Source of the DNA: Desulfolithobacter dissulfuricans
Lineage (GTDB): Bacteria; Desulfobacterota; Desulfobulbia; Desulfobulbales; Desulfobulbaceae
Direction of reading: 5' to 3'
Assembly (NCBI RefSeq): GCF_025998535.1
Contig: NZ_AP024233.1
Coordinates: 2,054,001-2,118,000 of the forward strand
Length of the DNA stretch: 64,000 bases
In this document: positions 27,781 through 37,308 of the stretch, in pieces
Layout of the letters: each line of letters starts with the position of its first letter
Numbering within the stretch: position 1 is the stretch's first letter
Notes under the pieces: model-generated
Seen by the model: only the letters and a program-made list of their open reading frames with translations
Database searches by the model: none
What the model was told of the DNA's origin: nothing
Translations under genes and position numbers: made by a program

Positions 27781-28395
27781 TCATTTCAGCTTCTCCTTAA
27801 AATTATTTTTTGTTTTTTTGATGGGCAGCGCGGACTCAATCAGGGAAATTATGCGAATGAGCCGGTCGTACAGTGGTGTCAGAACCTCCCGCAGCAACGC
27901 GATCAGGACAGTGCAAAGCAGAGCCACCACCAAAGATCCCATGATGTCAAAGGGGAAATGGAGGCCCGTATAAATACGACCCCAGGATCCGATGACAGCA
28001 AGGATAAGAAAGAGAAGCCCCTGTTTCCACCACCCCCGCCGAAACAGAAGCGCAAAAGAAGCTCCGAAAAGAAGAGTGGCGTGATCACTTGGGAACGAGG
28101 TTTCCGGTGCATGGGGAATCAATGGCTGGCAGAGATGCAGCATATATGGCCGGGGATGGTAGTAAAACACTGTGATAAGCTGGTTGAGAAGCAGCCCGAG
28201 AGTCACCACGGCGGCTCCCTCAAGCAGTACCCGCTTTCCCTGCCGGTCCGTGCTGAACCAGAAGACTGCCATGCAAACGATAACCAGATACGGGGTAATC
28301 TCGGCACCGATCACGGAAAGAAAATCCGGGACCGGTCGATTGCCGGCCCCGGCATGCAGCCAGTTAAAGAGTTGAATATTTAATCCGTCATCCAT
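27781..28395 (-). CDS. PAP2 family phosphatase
   Basis: A 204-residue membrane phosphatase with about six helices and the three PAP2 motifs: YYHPRP, FPSDHATLLF and GRIYTGLHFPFDI. The arrangement resembles BcrC-type undecaprenyl-pyrophosphate phosphatases, though substrate is not proven. It was next to the dedA gene at 25236 before the IS insertion. Its downstream flank 27736-27754 has a small tctcgg/ccgaga hairpin that may act as a weak terminator. Confidence 0.87.
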   Translation of the reverse strand: MDDGLNIQLFNWLHAGAGNRPVPDFLSVIGAEITPYLVIVCMAVFWFSTDRQGKRVLLEGAAVVTLGLLLNQLITVFYYHPRPYMLHLCQPLIPHAPETSFPSDHATLLFGASFALLFRRGWWKQGLLFLILAVIGSWGRIYTGLHFPFDIMGSLVVALLCTVLIALLREVLTPLYDRLIRIISLIESALPIKKTKNNFKEKLK

Positions 28396-28697
28396 GGGTA
28401 CGTATCCGTATTGTCTGATTCCAACTGATCCTTTTGCACTGTACGAAAATACTCTACACCATGAACCTTACCAAAAGATTATCCAAACATTATCATTTGG
28501 TAATCCTGGCTGATTTTTTCGCTTAACCGAGCCGGCAACAGGCTCCGCCATTGCTGCGGATCCATAACCGGTACCGGCGGCTGCTATGACCTGCTTTGCA
28601 ATACGCCTCTTTCCGCGCCCCCGGGAAATGACCTGTCCCTGCACTCTCCGGCGGAAAATTATTACCCGCCGGAGAAACAAAGCGTTATTTGCCAGAG
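28396..28697 (-). terminator. Intergenic gap with a strong hairpin
   Basis: No gene is seen. Positions 28646-28654 and 28666-28674 form a perfect 9-bp GC-rich stem with an 11-base AT loop, 23 bases after the PepSY stop on the minus strand. There is no long T run, so termination is likely but not certain. A 70-residue minus frame across this gap is arginine-rich noise. Confidence 0.5.
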
Positions 28698-29078
28698 TTA
28701 ATCGCGGTCGTCATCTTCACGCCCCCCGTCCCGGTGTTCGTTATCGTCCTGCTCCCGGTAACCTCCATGGTCATAATCAACAGTATCGGTTTCCATGAGC
28801 AGGACCTCTCCGGAACCGGCGTCAATTTTGACATCAATGATGGTCTTTTCCGGTGTCACCACTTCAACGCCATAGACCAGAAATCCGTTTTCATTTTCAA
28901 GTTCCATCTTCAACACCTGCCCCTGCACTGTTGCCAGAGCGATATTTTTAGCCTGTTCCATGGTGATCACGGCCAGAGATGGATACTCGGACTCGTCCTG
29001 CTGAATTCGGATGGTACCGTTTTGGACCTCGGTATCCGCGTCTCCGGCAATGGAAAAACCGGTATAAAGCATACCTGC
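28698..29078 (-). pseudogene. PepSY-domain exported protein, 3' part (split by IS21)
   Basis: Carries the mature part of a PepSY protein: TMEQAKNIALATVQGQVLKMELENENG followed by VYGVEVVT and a DIKIDAGSGEVL-like strand, typical of PepSY, then an acidic, histidine-containing tail (HGGYREQDDNEHRDGG). Its signal peptide start is at 31661-31717 across the IS. Joining the halves through one copy of the 6-bp target duplication gives an intact frame: MKMKKKIIAGCVVGAALAG then MLYTGFSIAGDADTE. PepSY proteins of this kind often sit beside QseBC-like systems, as here (34.2-36.3 kb). Confidence 0.87.
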
Positions 29079-29264
29079 TGTCAATAGCCAAAAAAACTGA
29101 CCCACTACCGGACGACAAAATTGACCCACCCGGACAAAAAAATTGACCCACCCGAGGCCCCTGGCCAAGAGCCTGTCCGGTGCCCGCAAGGAGAGCGGGC
29201 TGGGAGAGTTCCAGGTCGAGACCACGGAGGCGATATGCGTTGTCGTGACGCTCCTGCATGGCGG

Positions 29265-30005
29265 TCACCCTGTCAGCTTCTGGCGCAGCCTGTAGCTCTC
29301 GCCGCCGAGCATGAAGACGCGGGAGTGGTGGACCAGGCGGTCGATGATGGGCACCGCCACGTTGTCGTCGTGGAAGAAGTCGCCCCAGGCGGTGAACTCC
29401 TTGTTGGTGGTGACGACGATGGAGCGGTACTCGTACAGGCTGTTGACGAGTTGGAAGAGGTTGTAGAGCGCGGTTTTGTTCATGGGCAGGTAGCCGAGCT
29501 CGTCGATGATCAGGAGGTCGTTCTTGGCCAGGGCCGTTATCCTGGCCTTGAGCTCGCCCTTGGCCAGGGCCAGGTCGAGCGACTCCACCAGTTCGGCGGC
29601 CCGGGTGAAGAGGACCTTGTAGCCGGCCTCGACGGCCTTGTGGCCGATGCCGATGGCCAGGTGGGTCTTGCCCACGCCCGGGGGGCCGATGAAGATCAGG
29701 TTCTCGCGGTTGTCGATGAAGGAGAAATCGAGCAGGGCGTTGACCTGGCGCTTGGTGATGGTGGTCTGGTATCTGTAGTCGAACTCCTCCAGCCGCTTGA
29801 TTGTGGGGAAGCCCGCCGCCTTGCGGTTGCGGAGGATGCGCTTGTGGTTGCGCTGCCGGCGCTCGTGCTCCACCAGCATGTCGGCGAACTCCAGGTATGA
29901 GACCTCGTTGGTCTCGGCGGCGGCGAGCAGGTCCGGGAGGCCGGCGGCGATGCTGGTACAGCGCAGGCCGCGGAACTTGGCAACGGTGGTCTCAATGGAC
30001 GGCAT
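29265..30005 (-). CDS. istB: IS21 helper ATPase IstB
   Basis: A 246-residue AAA+ ATPase that activates IstA. Walker A GPPGVGKT and Walker B LLIIDELGY are intact; the ATTNKEFTAWGDFF-like sensor region follows. Start overlaps the istA stop (29992-30005), the standard IS21 arrangement. Confidence 0.95.
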   Translation of the reverse strand: MPSIETTVAKFRGLRCTSIAAGLPDLLAAAETNEVSYLEFADMLVEHERRQRNHKRILRNRKAAGFPTIKRLEEFDYRYQTTITKRQVNALLDFSFIDNRENLIFIGPPGVGKTHLAIGIGHKAVEAGYKVLFTRAAELVESLDLALAKGELKARITALAKNDLLIIDELGYLPMNKTALYNLFQLVNSLYEYRSIVVTTNKEFTAWGDFFHDDNVAVPIIDRLVHHSRVFMLGGESYRLRQKLTG

Positions 30006-31518
30006 CGCTCACCTCCCCTGTCTCGCAGATAGCGGCGTATGGGCGCAGCATGGCCCTGGTGGCGCTGTCGGCCGCGGCTGCCGGCCGCTCCCGGGGCTCC
30101 TGGCCTGTCCGCAGTTCGTCGAGCAGGTCCGGGCGCTTCCGGTACGCCTCCAGGTAGTCCTCGATGCGGGAGGTGGTCAGGCGCGGCTGGTCGAGGAGAT
30201 GCGCCAGCAGGGGGGCCGGGATCCCGTGGCGGTCCAGCAGGCGGATCAGGCCGGTCAGCTGGTCCTTGTAGATGTCCGGCGCGCCCTTCTTGAGCAGGGC
30301 GCTCATGCGGATGCCGTCGTCGCCCAGGCGGCGCTGGATCTCCGCCTCGCAGTCGGCGATCCGCCGGGCCTTGTCCCGGTAGTGGGACTTCTTCTTGATC
30401 ACCTGGCCCCGGCCGTGACACAGGGCGTGCCGCGTGATCTCCTCGCCGGTCTCCAGGTCCAGGAACACCAGGAAGTCCTGCTCCTCGCGCACCCCCACCG
30501 TGGCGCGCTGGTAACGCATGGGCACCGAGTAACGGTTGCTCTTCCAGGAGACGAGCCCGGTCTTGTCCGCCTTGCGGGTCTCCCGGCAGGCGGGGGTGAA
30601 GTCGATGCTCGGGGTGAGGTAGGGCCGCATGTGGCGCCGTTCGTCCCGCTCGTAGCGCTGCCGCGGTGACTCGCCAGTGCTGCCGTGCTTTCTGGCGTTG
30701 GCCGTGGCGTCGAGCCATTCGGCCATATAGGCTTCCAGGTCGGCCCAGGAGTCGAAATGCTCCCCGGCCAGTCCATTACCCTTTACGTACCGGACCCCGG
30801 CTTCCACCTTGCCCTTGCTCTCGGGGTCGTATCCCTCGCAGGCCCGGATCCGGAAACCGGCTACGGTGGCATAGCCATGGAACTGCTCGTTGAGGGTCAG
30901 CTCCCGGTAGCGTTCCTTGATCACCACCAGCCTGGTCTGGTCGTAGACGCACTCCTCGGGCCGACCGCCGAAGTACCGAAACGCTGCGTCGTGCATGCGG
31001 ATGAACGTGCCGGTGTCGATAGGCCGGGGAGAAAGCCCCACGTACATCAGCCTCGAATAGGAGAGGACAAAGACCACGAAGTAGACGGTCGTCGGCTGGC
31101 AGGCCACCAGGACTCCCCGCAACTCCCCGGGGTCCACCTGGCATTGGACCCCGGGGACCATGTCCAGAACCGGCTCGTAATAGCGCTCCTGCTTGAGCGT
31201 GGAGGTCTGCTTGAGCCGGGCCACGTATCTTCGCACCGTCCGGATCGACACCGGCAGGTCAGGGTGTTTCTCCTTAAGTTTGCGGTGGATCTTCACCGCG
31301 CTCAAGCCGGGAAACGACTCCATGAGATGCCGGATGTAGGCCCGGTGGGGATCGAGGAGCTTGCGCCTCTCACGGTTGCTCTGCCGGGCCTGGATCTCCT
31401 CTTCGGACATGGCCAGGTACTTCCGGACCGTGTTGCGGGAGATCCCCAGCCGTCGCGCAATGCCACGGATGGACATCCCCGACCCATTGCTATGTAACGC
31501 TTTGATTTTGTGTATCAT
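29992..31518 (-). CDS. istA: IS21 transposase IstA
   Basis: About 508 residues: N-terminal helix-turn-helix (SIRGIARRLGISRNTVRKYL), DDE core with D in CQVDPGE, D in VYDQTR and E in SKGKVEAGVRY, and the C-terminal Mu-like region. ATG 31518 is preferred to an upstream TTG at 31533 because AAGGGG is 6-11 bases before it. Very GC-rich relative to its surroundings, which marks it as acquired. Confidence 0.95.
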   Translation of the reverse strand: MIHKIKALHSNGSGMSIRGIARRLGISRNTVRKYLAMSEEEIQARQSNRERRKLLDPHRAYIRHLMESFPGLSAVKIHRKLKEKHPDLPVSIRTVRRYVARLKQTSTLKQERYYEPVLDMVPGVQCQVDPGELRGVLVACQPTTVYFVVFVLSYSRLMYVGLSPRPIDTGTFIRMHDAAFRYFGGRPEECVYDQTRLVVIKERYRELTLNEQFHGYATVAGFRIRACEGYDPESKGKVEAGVRYVKGNGLAGEHFDSWADLEAYMAEWLDATANARKHGSTGESPRQRYERDERRHMRPYLTPSIDFTPACRETRKADKTGLVSWKSNRYSVPMRYQRATVGVREEQDFLVFLDLETGEEITRHALCHGRGQVIKKKSHYRDKARRIADCEAEIQRRLGDDGIRMSALLKKGAPDIYKDQLTGLIRLLDRHGIPAPLLAHLLDQPRLTTSRIEDYLEAYRKRPDLLDELRTGQEPRERPAAAADSATRAMLRPYAAICETGEVSDAVH

Positions 31519-31660
31519 GTTCCACCCCTTCAAGGTTGCCTCCTCCCGGTTTGTATGGTTGGGAAAAGGAGAGAGGATACAGCCAAACGGCTGCCGTTTC
31601 AGCCTCGAAATGGGTCAAAATTGTTGGCCTTATGTGGGTCAATATACTTGGCCATTGACA

Positions 31661-31717
31661 ACCTGCCAATGCTGCGCCGACAACACAACCAGCTATTATT
31701 TTTTTCTTCATCTTCAT
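31661..31717 (-). pseudogene. PepSY-domain exported protein, 5' part (split by IS21)
   Basis: ATG 31717, with GGAGG about 8 bases upstream, encodes MKMKKKIIAGCVVGAALAG, a lysine-rich start and hydrophobic core of a signal peptide. The IS21 element begins at 31660 directly after. It is the front of the gene whose remainder is at 28698-29078. Confidence 0.85.
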
Positions 31718-31742
31718 GATGTTTACCTCCATAGGGTTTTGT

Positions 31743-31869
31743 GATTACCACTGAAATTCAGCCTTCGATGGATGAAGGTGTCGGCCTCACTTGTTTCACG
31801 GGTGTCTGTGGCCTGGATGGCCACAGTCAAGCCCCCAGGGACGGGTTTATGGCGTCCCGTGAAACGGGT
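31743..31869. repeat. Palindromic dispersed element, copy B (right part)
   Basis: Inverted copy of the element at 38617-38784, interrupted by the group II intron; its other arm is at 33896-33936. It holds the inner ctgtggcc/ggccacag-type hairpin and the tgtttcacggg / cccgtgaaac pair. Confidence 0.85.
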
Positions 31870-31972
31870 GTAGAGTAGAGCGCTGTCAACAATGATCTTC
31901 AACGACTATGCCCTGCCGCACGCGGCTACTACATATCAGAGGAGGTCTCATTGCGGACAGCGCCCCCTCGTC

Positions 31973-32005
31973 GAACCGGACGTGCGGTTTTACCGCATCC
32001 GGCTC
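31973..32005 (-). ncRNA. Group II intron domain V
   Basis: 33 nt with the canonical shape: GAGCCGGATGCGG, a GTAAAA-type tip, and CCGCACGTCCGGTTC; the lower and upper helices pair with a two-base bulge. This is the catalytic hairpin and fixes the intron's strand. Confidence 0.93.
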
Positions 32006-32031
32006 TCCGATGATCTCTCGCCTCAAGGCAT

Positions 32032-33390
32032 TCACAGGGAGTTGACGGCTCTTTTATGCAGATAGACCAGCCCCTTAGACATGAGCGCCCTGTACAACGA
32101 CGCTCCATCAAGGTGCCGGCAGTGCCGGTGACTCCGTGTCCTCATAAAGCGACTGAACCGGGTCTGCACGTACCAGTCAAGCGTCTTGAACGATACCTTC
32201 GGGTATCCGAAGGAAAAGTAGTTGCCCCAGCCAATCAGAAATCGATTGACGTGGTCAATTACTTCTTCTACCGGCTTTTGAATCCTGCGAATCGTCAGAG
32301 CATGTATCCTTTCTCGCGCCCGTTTCAAGCTCTTGGCAGAAGGGACAATGTTCAGGTACCGGCCCGCTCCGTACAGACTGCGATCAAAGCGGAACGTAAA
32401 TCCAAGGAAATCAAAACTACTGCCGGGATCTTTCAAGTTAACTATGGTTGTCTTGTTCCGATTCAGGATCAGGTCGAGTTCCCCCAGCGTCTTGTCAACA
32501 AAGGCGTGAATGCGAGGTCCGATGTACCGAGCCATGATAACCCAGTCGTCGGCATATCGTACCAGCCTTGCGTTGGCAAAATTGCGGGGACCTTCCGAGC
32601 TGTGAAAGCGTTGGTCGAATTCATGGAGAAAGATGTTGGCCAGCAGAGGCGAGATGACTCCACCCTGTGGCGTACCCTTGCGGGAGCGAGTGATCTTGCG
32701 ACCGCCCTGCCCATCCTCTTCAACGATATCGCTTTTCAACCACATCCTGATCAGCTTCAAAACGGATCGGTCAGCTATTCGACGCTCCAGGCATTGCATC
32801 AGTTTGCCATGGTCAATCGTGTCAAAGTAGCTGCTCAGATCCGCATCCAGGACTTCAGTAAATCCCGCCTTGAGCGCCTGCCGAATCGCGGCGAGAGCAT
32901 CATGGGCCTTAAGGCCCGGGCGGAATCCGTACGAGCAGTCCTCAAAGTCTGCCTCGAAAATCGGCTCCAGGATCAACAGGACCGCCATCTGTACAACCCG
33001 ATCCTTGACGGTCGGGATACCCAGCGGACGCATCTTTCCATTCGCCTTTGGGATATAGACCCGTTTTACCGGCATGGGCCGGTAGGTCTTACCCTTCAAT
33101 TCCTGCTGTATTGTTTGCAGCAGGCCTGCTACACCTTCCGAACTCTCCTTGATGGACGCAAGGCTTACTCCATCCACCCCGGCAGCGCCTCGATTGGCGT
33201 AAACCCGGTTCCAGGCACTTTGCAGTACATCCAGGCGATACACCCGGTCGTACAGGGCATAGAATCGGAACTCCGGTTCCTGCTTGGCCTTGTGGCCCAG
33301 TTTCTTTCGCAAGAGGGAGACTTTCGGGCTCAGGCCGAACTCCTGCCCTGCCCGTTTATCCGTAGTGGGAGACAAACATGTGTACTCCAA
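32032..33390 (-). CDS. ltrA: Group II intron reverse transcriptase/maturase
   Basis: A 452-residue RT. The finger/palm motifs are complete: GVDG at 71-74, [11 protein letters not shown] at 121-131, the YGFRPG block, [24 protein letters not shown] and the active-site YADD at 279-282. A maturase (X) region follows. No HNH endonuclease domain is present, so the intron belongs to an endonuclease-less lineage that uses replication forks or structured sites. The gene appears intact. Confidence 0.95.
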   Translation of the reverse strand: MEYTCLSPTTDKRAGQEFGLSPKVSLLRKKLGHKAKQEPEFRFYALYDRVYRLDVLQSAWNRVYANRGAAGVDGVSLASIKESSEGVAGLLQTIQQELKGKTYRPMPVKRVYIPKANGKMRPLGIPTVKDRVVQMAVLLILEPIFEADFEDCSYGFRPGLKAHDALAAIRQALKAGFTEVLDADLSSYFDTIDHGKLMQCLERRIADRSVLKLIRMWLKSDIVEEDGQGGRKITRSRKGTPQGGVISPLLANIFLHEFDQRFHSSEGPRNFANARLVRYADDWVIMARYIGPRIHAFVDKTLGELDLILNRNKTTIVNLKDPGSSFDFLGFTFRFDRSLYGAGRYLNIVPSAKSLKRARERIHALTIRRIQKPVEEVIDHVNRFLIGWGNYFSFGYPKVSFKTLDWYVQTRFSRFMRTRSHRHCRHLDGASLYRALMSKGLVYLHKRAVNSL

Positions 33391-33895
33391 GCGGGACTTC
33401 CTCCATTGTCAGAAACACGATCAAAGTCCTGCCCCTTCGCTCCACGGGAGTTACCCCGCTTCAACACTACTATGGGCAGGTCCGACTCCCGGCCGGGACC
33501 GCACAGAGGGTTATGCATTCCCCTCCAGCGTTTGGACTCGGGCTATCTGCTGCCCTGCCCGTCCCGCCGGGTCTCCCAGGTTCCCTGGCGCTCCCTTGAG
33601 TACATGCCATCTCCAAACACCCCGGGCGGCCCAACGCAACGCTCCTGTTGTCTCATCGCGTCAATGACTGGCTTCCCCATGACCTCGGAGGGTCGCCGCC
33701 GCCAAATGTGTAACGAGGCCGAATCGAGTTCACAGATGTTACGGCCTATACTCTATCTGACCTTACGGCCTTTTCCGACCCTGCTTGACGATTCGGGTTA
33801 CCCCTACACGCCGGGTCGGCGATTTCGCGGTGAACAGGCAATTACCGCGGGTGGCATCGCAGCCACCAGGTTCGCCAGAGCTTCGCCTGGCACAC

Positions 33896-34201
33896 GAGGT
33901 CGACACCGGTTTCAATGCTGAAGATTGATGGTAATCAGATAGGATTTTGTTAGTAGCCCTGACATGTCAAATGAGCAGGTACAGCACAGTCATCTTTGTG
34001 ATGTGCTGTTTTACTTACCTGCCAATGTAATCACCCCACATGAAGGCTTGATGAAGATCGGGACAAAAGAAGAAGAAAAGTCTGGCTGGTCCCGCACGGT
34101 TCGTGCACGGGAGGGGCAGCCGGGACAGCTGCAGTGGCAAGGAAACGGGCAGGTCAAACGTACATTCAGAGCCGGTTTCGAAAATGGTTATCGCCAATTT
34201 T
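33896..34201. other. Intergenic region: repeat arm and a hairpin
   Basis: 33896-33936 is the 5' exon arm of the interrupted palindromic element. 33981-33988 and 34002-34009 form a perfect 8-bp acagcaca/tgtgctgt stem with outer aggt/acct pairing and a TTTT after it on the plus strand. The rest shows nothing gene-like; short frames here lack codon bias. Confidence 0.5.
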
Positions 34202-35574
34202 TCAGTTGTTTCGTGGCAGCGTTACCACAAAACAGCTGCCAGCACCGGCCTGACTCCTGACGGTTATTGTACCATGATGGGCCTTGACTATCGTTTTGAC
34301 CAGGGCCAGACCAAGACCGTTGCCCGGGGTGGAACGGCTGGTGTCTGCACGATAAAAACGGTCAAAAATCCTCTCAAGGTCCCCACTGCTGATACCTGGA
34401 CCGCTGTCAGAGACAGACAACAGGGCTTTATCGGCCTCTGTTGTGAGAGAAATTGTAATCTTTCCGCCGGCAGGAGTAAATTTAATGGCATTATCGAGCA
34501 GGTTTGCCAGCAATCGTTGCAGAGCGTGCAGGTTGCCGGAAACTGTAATGGTTTCCGAGGGTGCATGCAGGATGAGCTGGATACCGTTTTCTTCTGCTGC
34601 CGGCTGGTACAGATCCGCTGCAAGACCGACAACTTGAGCAAGATCGATATCATCCATAGGTAGTTCGGTTACCCCGGCATCTATCTCGGCCAGTTCGAGG
34701 ATGGTGTTGATCTGGCCCACAAGTCGGTCACTTTCTTCAATAACGGTGACCGCCATGTCCTGGTAGGCAACCGTATCCGAATCTCTGGTCAGGGTAGTCT
34801 CGGCCACGCCCCGTATGCGGGTAATGGGCAGGCGCAGGTCATGGGCCACATTATTAATGACCATTCTCAGCTCACCGATGAGAGAGGCGATTTGTTCCTG
34901 CATGGTGTTGAACATCGCGGCCAGGGCCTCGATCTCCTCGCCCCTGTTACCGCTCTGGATGGGCTGATCTAGATCGCCCCGCGCAATACGGGCAGCGGCC
35001 TCGGTCACCTGGCGCACCCCGCCCATGGCTTTTCGCGCGATAAGCCAGGCGCCAATACCGCCGGCACCAAGGATGAGCAGGAAGGCTGTGGAAAAGGTCT
35101 CCCGGCAGGTTTCCAGAACCCGATCATTATCATCCAGGGCAAGGCCTGTCTGGAGCAGGAAGCCATCGTCGAGGCGGGCAGTGATGATTTTCACCGAAAA
35201 CTGACGTCCCGGCAGCTGCAGCCGTTTGAGTTCTTCTCCTGTTTCAGGAACAACCGGAACAAAGGTGTCCAGCCCCTGCCAGCCAGTGAGGTCGGAAGCC
35301 GCCACCTGCTTACCGTCCGGATCCAGCAGGCGGTAAAAGACCCTTTCCCTGCCCGTGGCCTCGGCCTCCAGGGCAAACTCTTCCTGCAGGCCTGCCAGGC
35401 CCCTGTCTTTTCTGGTCTGGGCAAATTCACGTATCTTGGCATGGAGACGCGCCTCGGTCCGGTCTCTCAAACTGTTGGCTATCTGGGTGTAGACAAGGAG
35501 AAAGGCTGCCAGGGACAACACCCGAAAAGCAGGGTATAGCAGAGGGTAAAACGCTGGGTAACCGTGCGGAACAT
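34202..35574 (-). CDS. Sensor histidine kinase, N-terminal frameshift
   Basis: Membrane sensor with a periplasmic loop, second helix (about 35040-35100), HAMP, H box (NVAHDLRLPITRI), N box (LLANLLDNAIKFTP) and G boxes ending GNGLGLALVKTI. The first transmembrane helix is split between frames: MFRTVTQRFTLCYTLLFG is read from ATG 35574, then VLSLAAFLLVYTQIA in the next frame from 35521. One extra G at the C3 run 35521-35523 (plus strand) restores a 457-residue protein. Starting at GTG 35521 would leave only half of the helix and no positive N-terminus. Pairs with the regulator 59 bases upstream. Confidence 0.85.
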
Positions 35575-35633
35575 ACTAACCAGCGGCAGAAGAAAAAAAG
35601 ACAGGGAACCGGAGGTATTGCACCACTGAGTGA

Positions 35634-36314
35634 CTACGGCCTGGTTTCATCAAGAACATAGCCCACTCCCCGAACTGTGCGAATCAGCCGGTGGGCAGCA
35701 TCCTGATCGATCTTATCACGCAGGCGGCAGACACAGGCCTCAACCACATTGGTTTGCGGGTCAAAATCATACCCCCAGACATGTTCAAGAATCATCATCT
35801 TGGAAACGACCCTGCCCCGATTATGAAGAAGATACGCAAGGAGAGCAAATTCGCGCTGTTGCAGATTAATTTCCTGACCTGCCCGGCGCACTTTGTGGGC
35901 CAGAAGGTCTACCTCAAGATCAGCCACTGCCAGCAGGTTTGTCTCCTGCGCCGGCCTGCTGCGGCGTAAAAGAGCACGAAGACGGGCAACGAGTTCGGCA
36001 AAGGAAAACGGTTTGACCAGATAATCATCTCCGCCGGCCTTGAACCCCTTTAGCCGGTCTTCCACAGTCTTACGGGCACTCAGAAAAAGTACAGGCATGG
36101 TCGAACCAGAGGCACGCAGCCGTTCCACCACACTGAGCCCGTCGAGACCGGGCAGCATGATGTCAATGACAGCAGCGTCAAATTGCTCCTCCCTGCCCAG
36201 ATCCATCCCCGTGGACCCGTCTGCGGCATGACGGACAGTAAAGCCCTCGGCCGCAAGACCTGTCACGATAAAGTCCGCAGTGCGGGCATCATCTTCAACG
36301 AGTAAGATTTTCAT
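35634..36314 (-). CDS. OmpR/QseB-type response regulator
   Basis: A 226-residue regulator: receiver with D8/D9, phosphoacceptor D51 (AVIDIMLPGLDG) and K in YLVKPF; winged helix with RTVRGVGYVLDETRP. The start MKILLVEDD at 36314 is chosen over the frame opening at 36374. Together with the kinase and the PepSY gene on the same strand it likely formed one operon before the intron and IS21 entered. Confidence 0.92.
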   Translation of the reverse strand: MKILLVEDDARTADFIVTGLAAEGFTVRHAADGSTGMDLGREEQFDAAVIDIMLPGLDGLSVVERLRASGSTMPVLFLSARKTVEDRLKGFKAGGDDYLVKPFSFAELVARLRALLRRSRPAQETNLLAVADLEVDLLAHKVRRAGQEINLQQREFALLAYLLHNRGRVVSKMMILEHVWGYDFDPQTNVVEACVCRLRDKIDQDAAHRLIRTVRGVGYVLDETRP

Positions 36315-36414
36315 GGAGTCAGCGCATTCGCACCACAGCTTCTGCAGCTCCTGTTTTCCATCCTCCAGCCCCATGCAACCGCAGTGTTGCCGGTAACCAC
36401 ATTGGTCCTGTCAA

Positions 36415-37308
36415 TCAACCGGTAATGCGGGCCAGGGCTTCCTCGTAGCGGGCCCTGGTTTTATCCAGAATTTCCTGGGGCAGGGGCGGAGGCGGAGGCT
36501 GTTTGTTCCAGTCAAGCGAAGAAAGATAATCGCGCAGAAACTGTTTATCAAAACTTGGCTGACTCCTGCCCGGTTCGTACTGATCCGCGGGCCAGAACCG
36601 GGATGAATCCGGCGTGAGTACCTCGTCGATGAGAATCAGGCTGCCGTTCTCGTCCTGACCCATCTCAAACTTGGTGTCTGCGATGATAATGCCCTTTGTA
36701 CGGGCATAATCGGCTGCCTTTTCATAGAGCCGGATACTGATATCCGCGACCTTCTGCGCCAGTTCCGGTCCGATGATCTCCTCCATCTGCCGGGTGGAGA
36801 TATTTTCATCATGCAGTCCCTGCTCGGCCTTGGTGGAAGGAGTGAAAAGCGGCGTCTCAAACTTGTCGGACTCCCGCATACCTTCGGGCAGCTTGAAGCC
36901 ACAGACCGTGGTGTCCTTCTGATAGGCTTTCCAGAAAGAGCCTGACAGATAGCCGCGGACAATGCATTCAATGGGCAGGACCTTTGTCCGGCGTACCAGC
37001 ATGGACCGGCCTTCCAGCTGGTCCCGGTACTGGTGGCAGATCTCAGGGTACTCGTCGACCTCGGCGGAAATCAAGTGATTGTCGACGATATCGCCCAGGA
37101 GATCGAACCAGAACAGGGAGAGCTGGGTCAGCACCCTGCCCTTGCCCGGAATCGGGTCGTCCATGACCACGTCATAGGCGGAGATGCGGTCGGTGGCGAC
37201 CATCAGGAGCTTGTCCCCGTGACCGGGGATTTCATACATGTCCCGGACCTTGCCCCGGTGCAACAGATTCAGATTGGAAAAGTCAGTGGTAATAACGGCG
37301 TCAGCCAT
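36415..37308 (-). CDS. purC: Phosphoribosylaminoimidazole-succinocarboxamide synthase
   Basis: A 297-residue SAICAR synthase, step of purine synthesis that joins aspartate to CAIR using ATP. It begins [11 protein letters not shown], the SAICAR synthase signature, then [24 protein letters not shown] and [15 protein letters not shown]. Length fits the longer (yeast-like) branch. It stands alone, 100 bases from the regulator gene. Confidence 0.96.
   Translation of the reverse strand: MADAVITTDFSNLNLLHRGKVRDMYEIPGHGDKLLMVATDRISAYDVVMDDPIPGKGRVLTQLSLFWFDLLGDIVDNHLISAEVDEYPEICHQYRDQLEGRSMLVRRTKVLPIECIVRGYLSGSFWKAYQKDTTVCGFKLPEGMRESDKFETPLFTPSTKAEQGLHDENISTRQMEEIIGPELAQKVADISIRLYEKAADYARTKGIIIADTKFEMGQDENGSLILIDEVLTPDSSRFWPADQYEPGRSQPSFDKQFLRDYLSSLDWNKQPPPPPLPQEILDKTRARYEEALARITG

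Larger units (their letters stand above)
29079..31660 (-). mobile_element. IS21-family insertion sequence, complete
   Basis: 2582 bp, ends tgtcaatagccaaa... and ...ttggccattgaca as imperfect inverted repeats that also carry tgacccac motifs, with extra tgggtcaa/ttgacccac repeats nearby, the usual multi-repeat IS21 end. Target duplication acctgc at 29073-29078 and 31661-31666. Contains istA and istB. It splits a PepSY gene in its signal peptide. Confidence 0.93.
31870..33895 (-). mobile_element. Group II intron
   Basis: 2026 nt on the minus strand. The 5' end GTGTG at 33895 fits GUGYG, the 3' end ...CTACTCTAC at 31870 fits AY. Boundaries are set by comparing the flanks with the empty repeat at 38617-38784: 5' exon ends gtcgacctc, 3' exon begins acccgtttcacggg. 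Domain V is at 31973-32005, and an intron-encoded reverse transcriptase fills the middle. About 60 bases more than usual seem to lie in domain VI (31879-31960). Confidence 0.92.

Noticed and set aside
28468-28680. 70-residue minus frame in the gap after the PAP2 gene
   Set aside because: Arginine-rich, crosses a terminator-like hairpin, and lacks a start signal.
29696-30718. Long arginine/proline-rich frame
   Set aside because: A shadow of istA and istB caused by their high GC content.
32056-33921. A 621-residue plus-strand frame
   Set aside because: It lies opposite the intron reverse transcriptase and intron RNA domains, and its residues show no family pattern.
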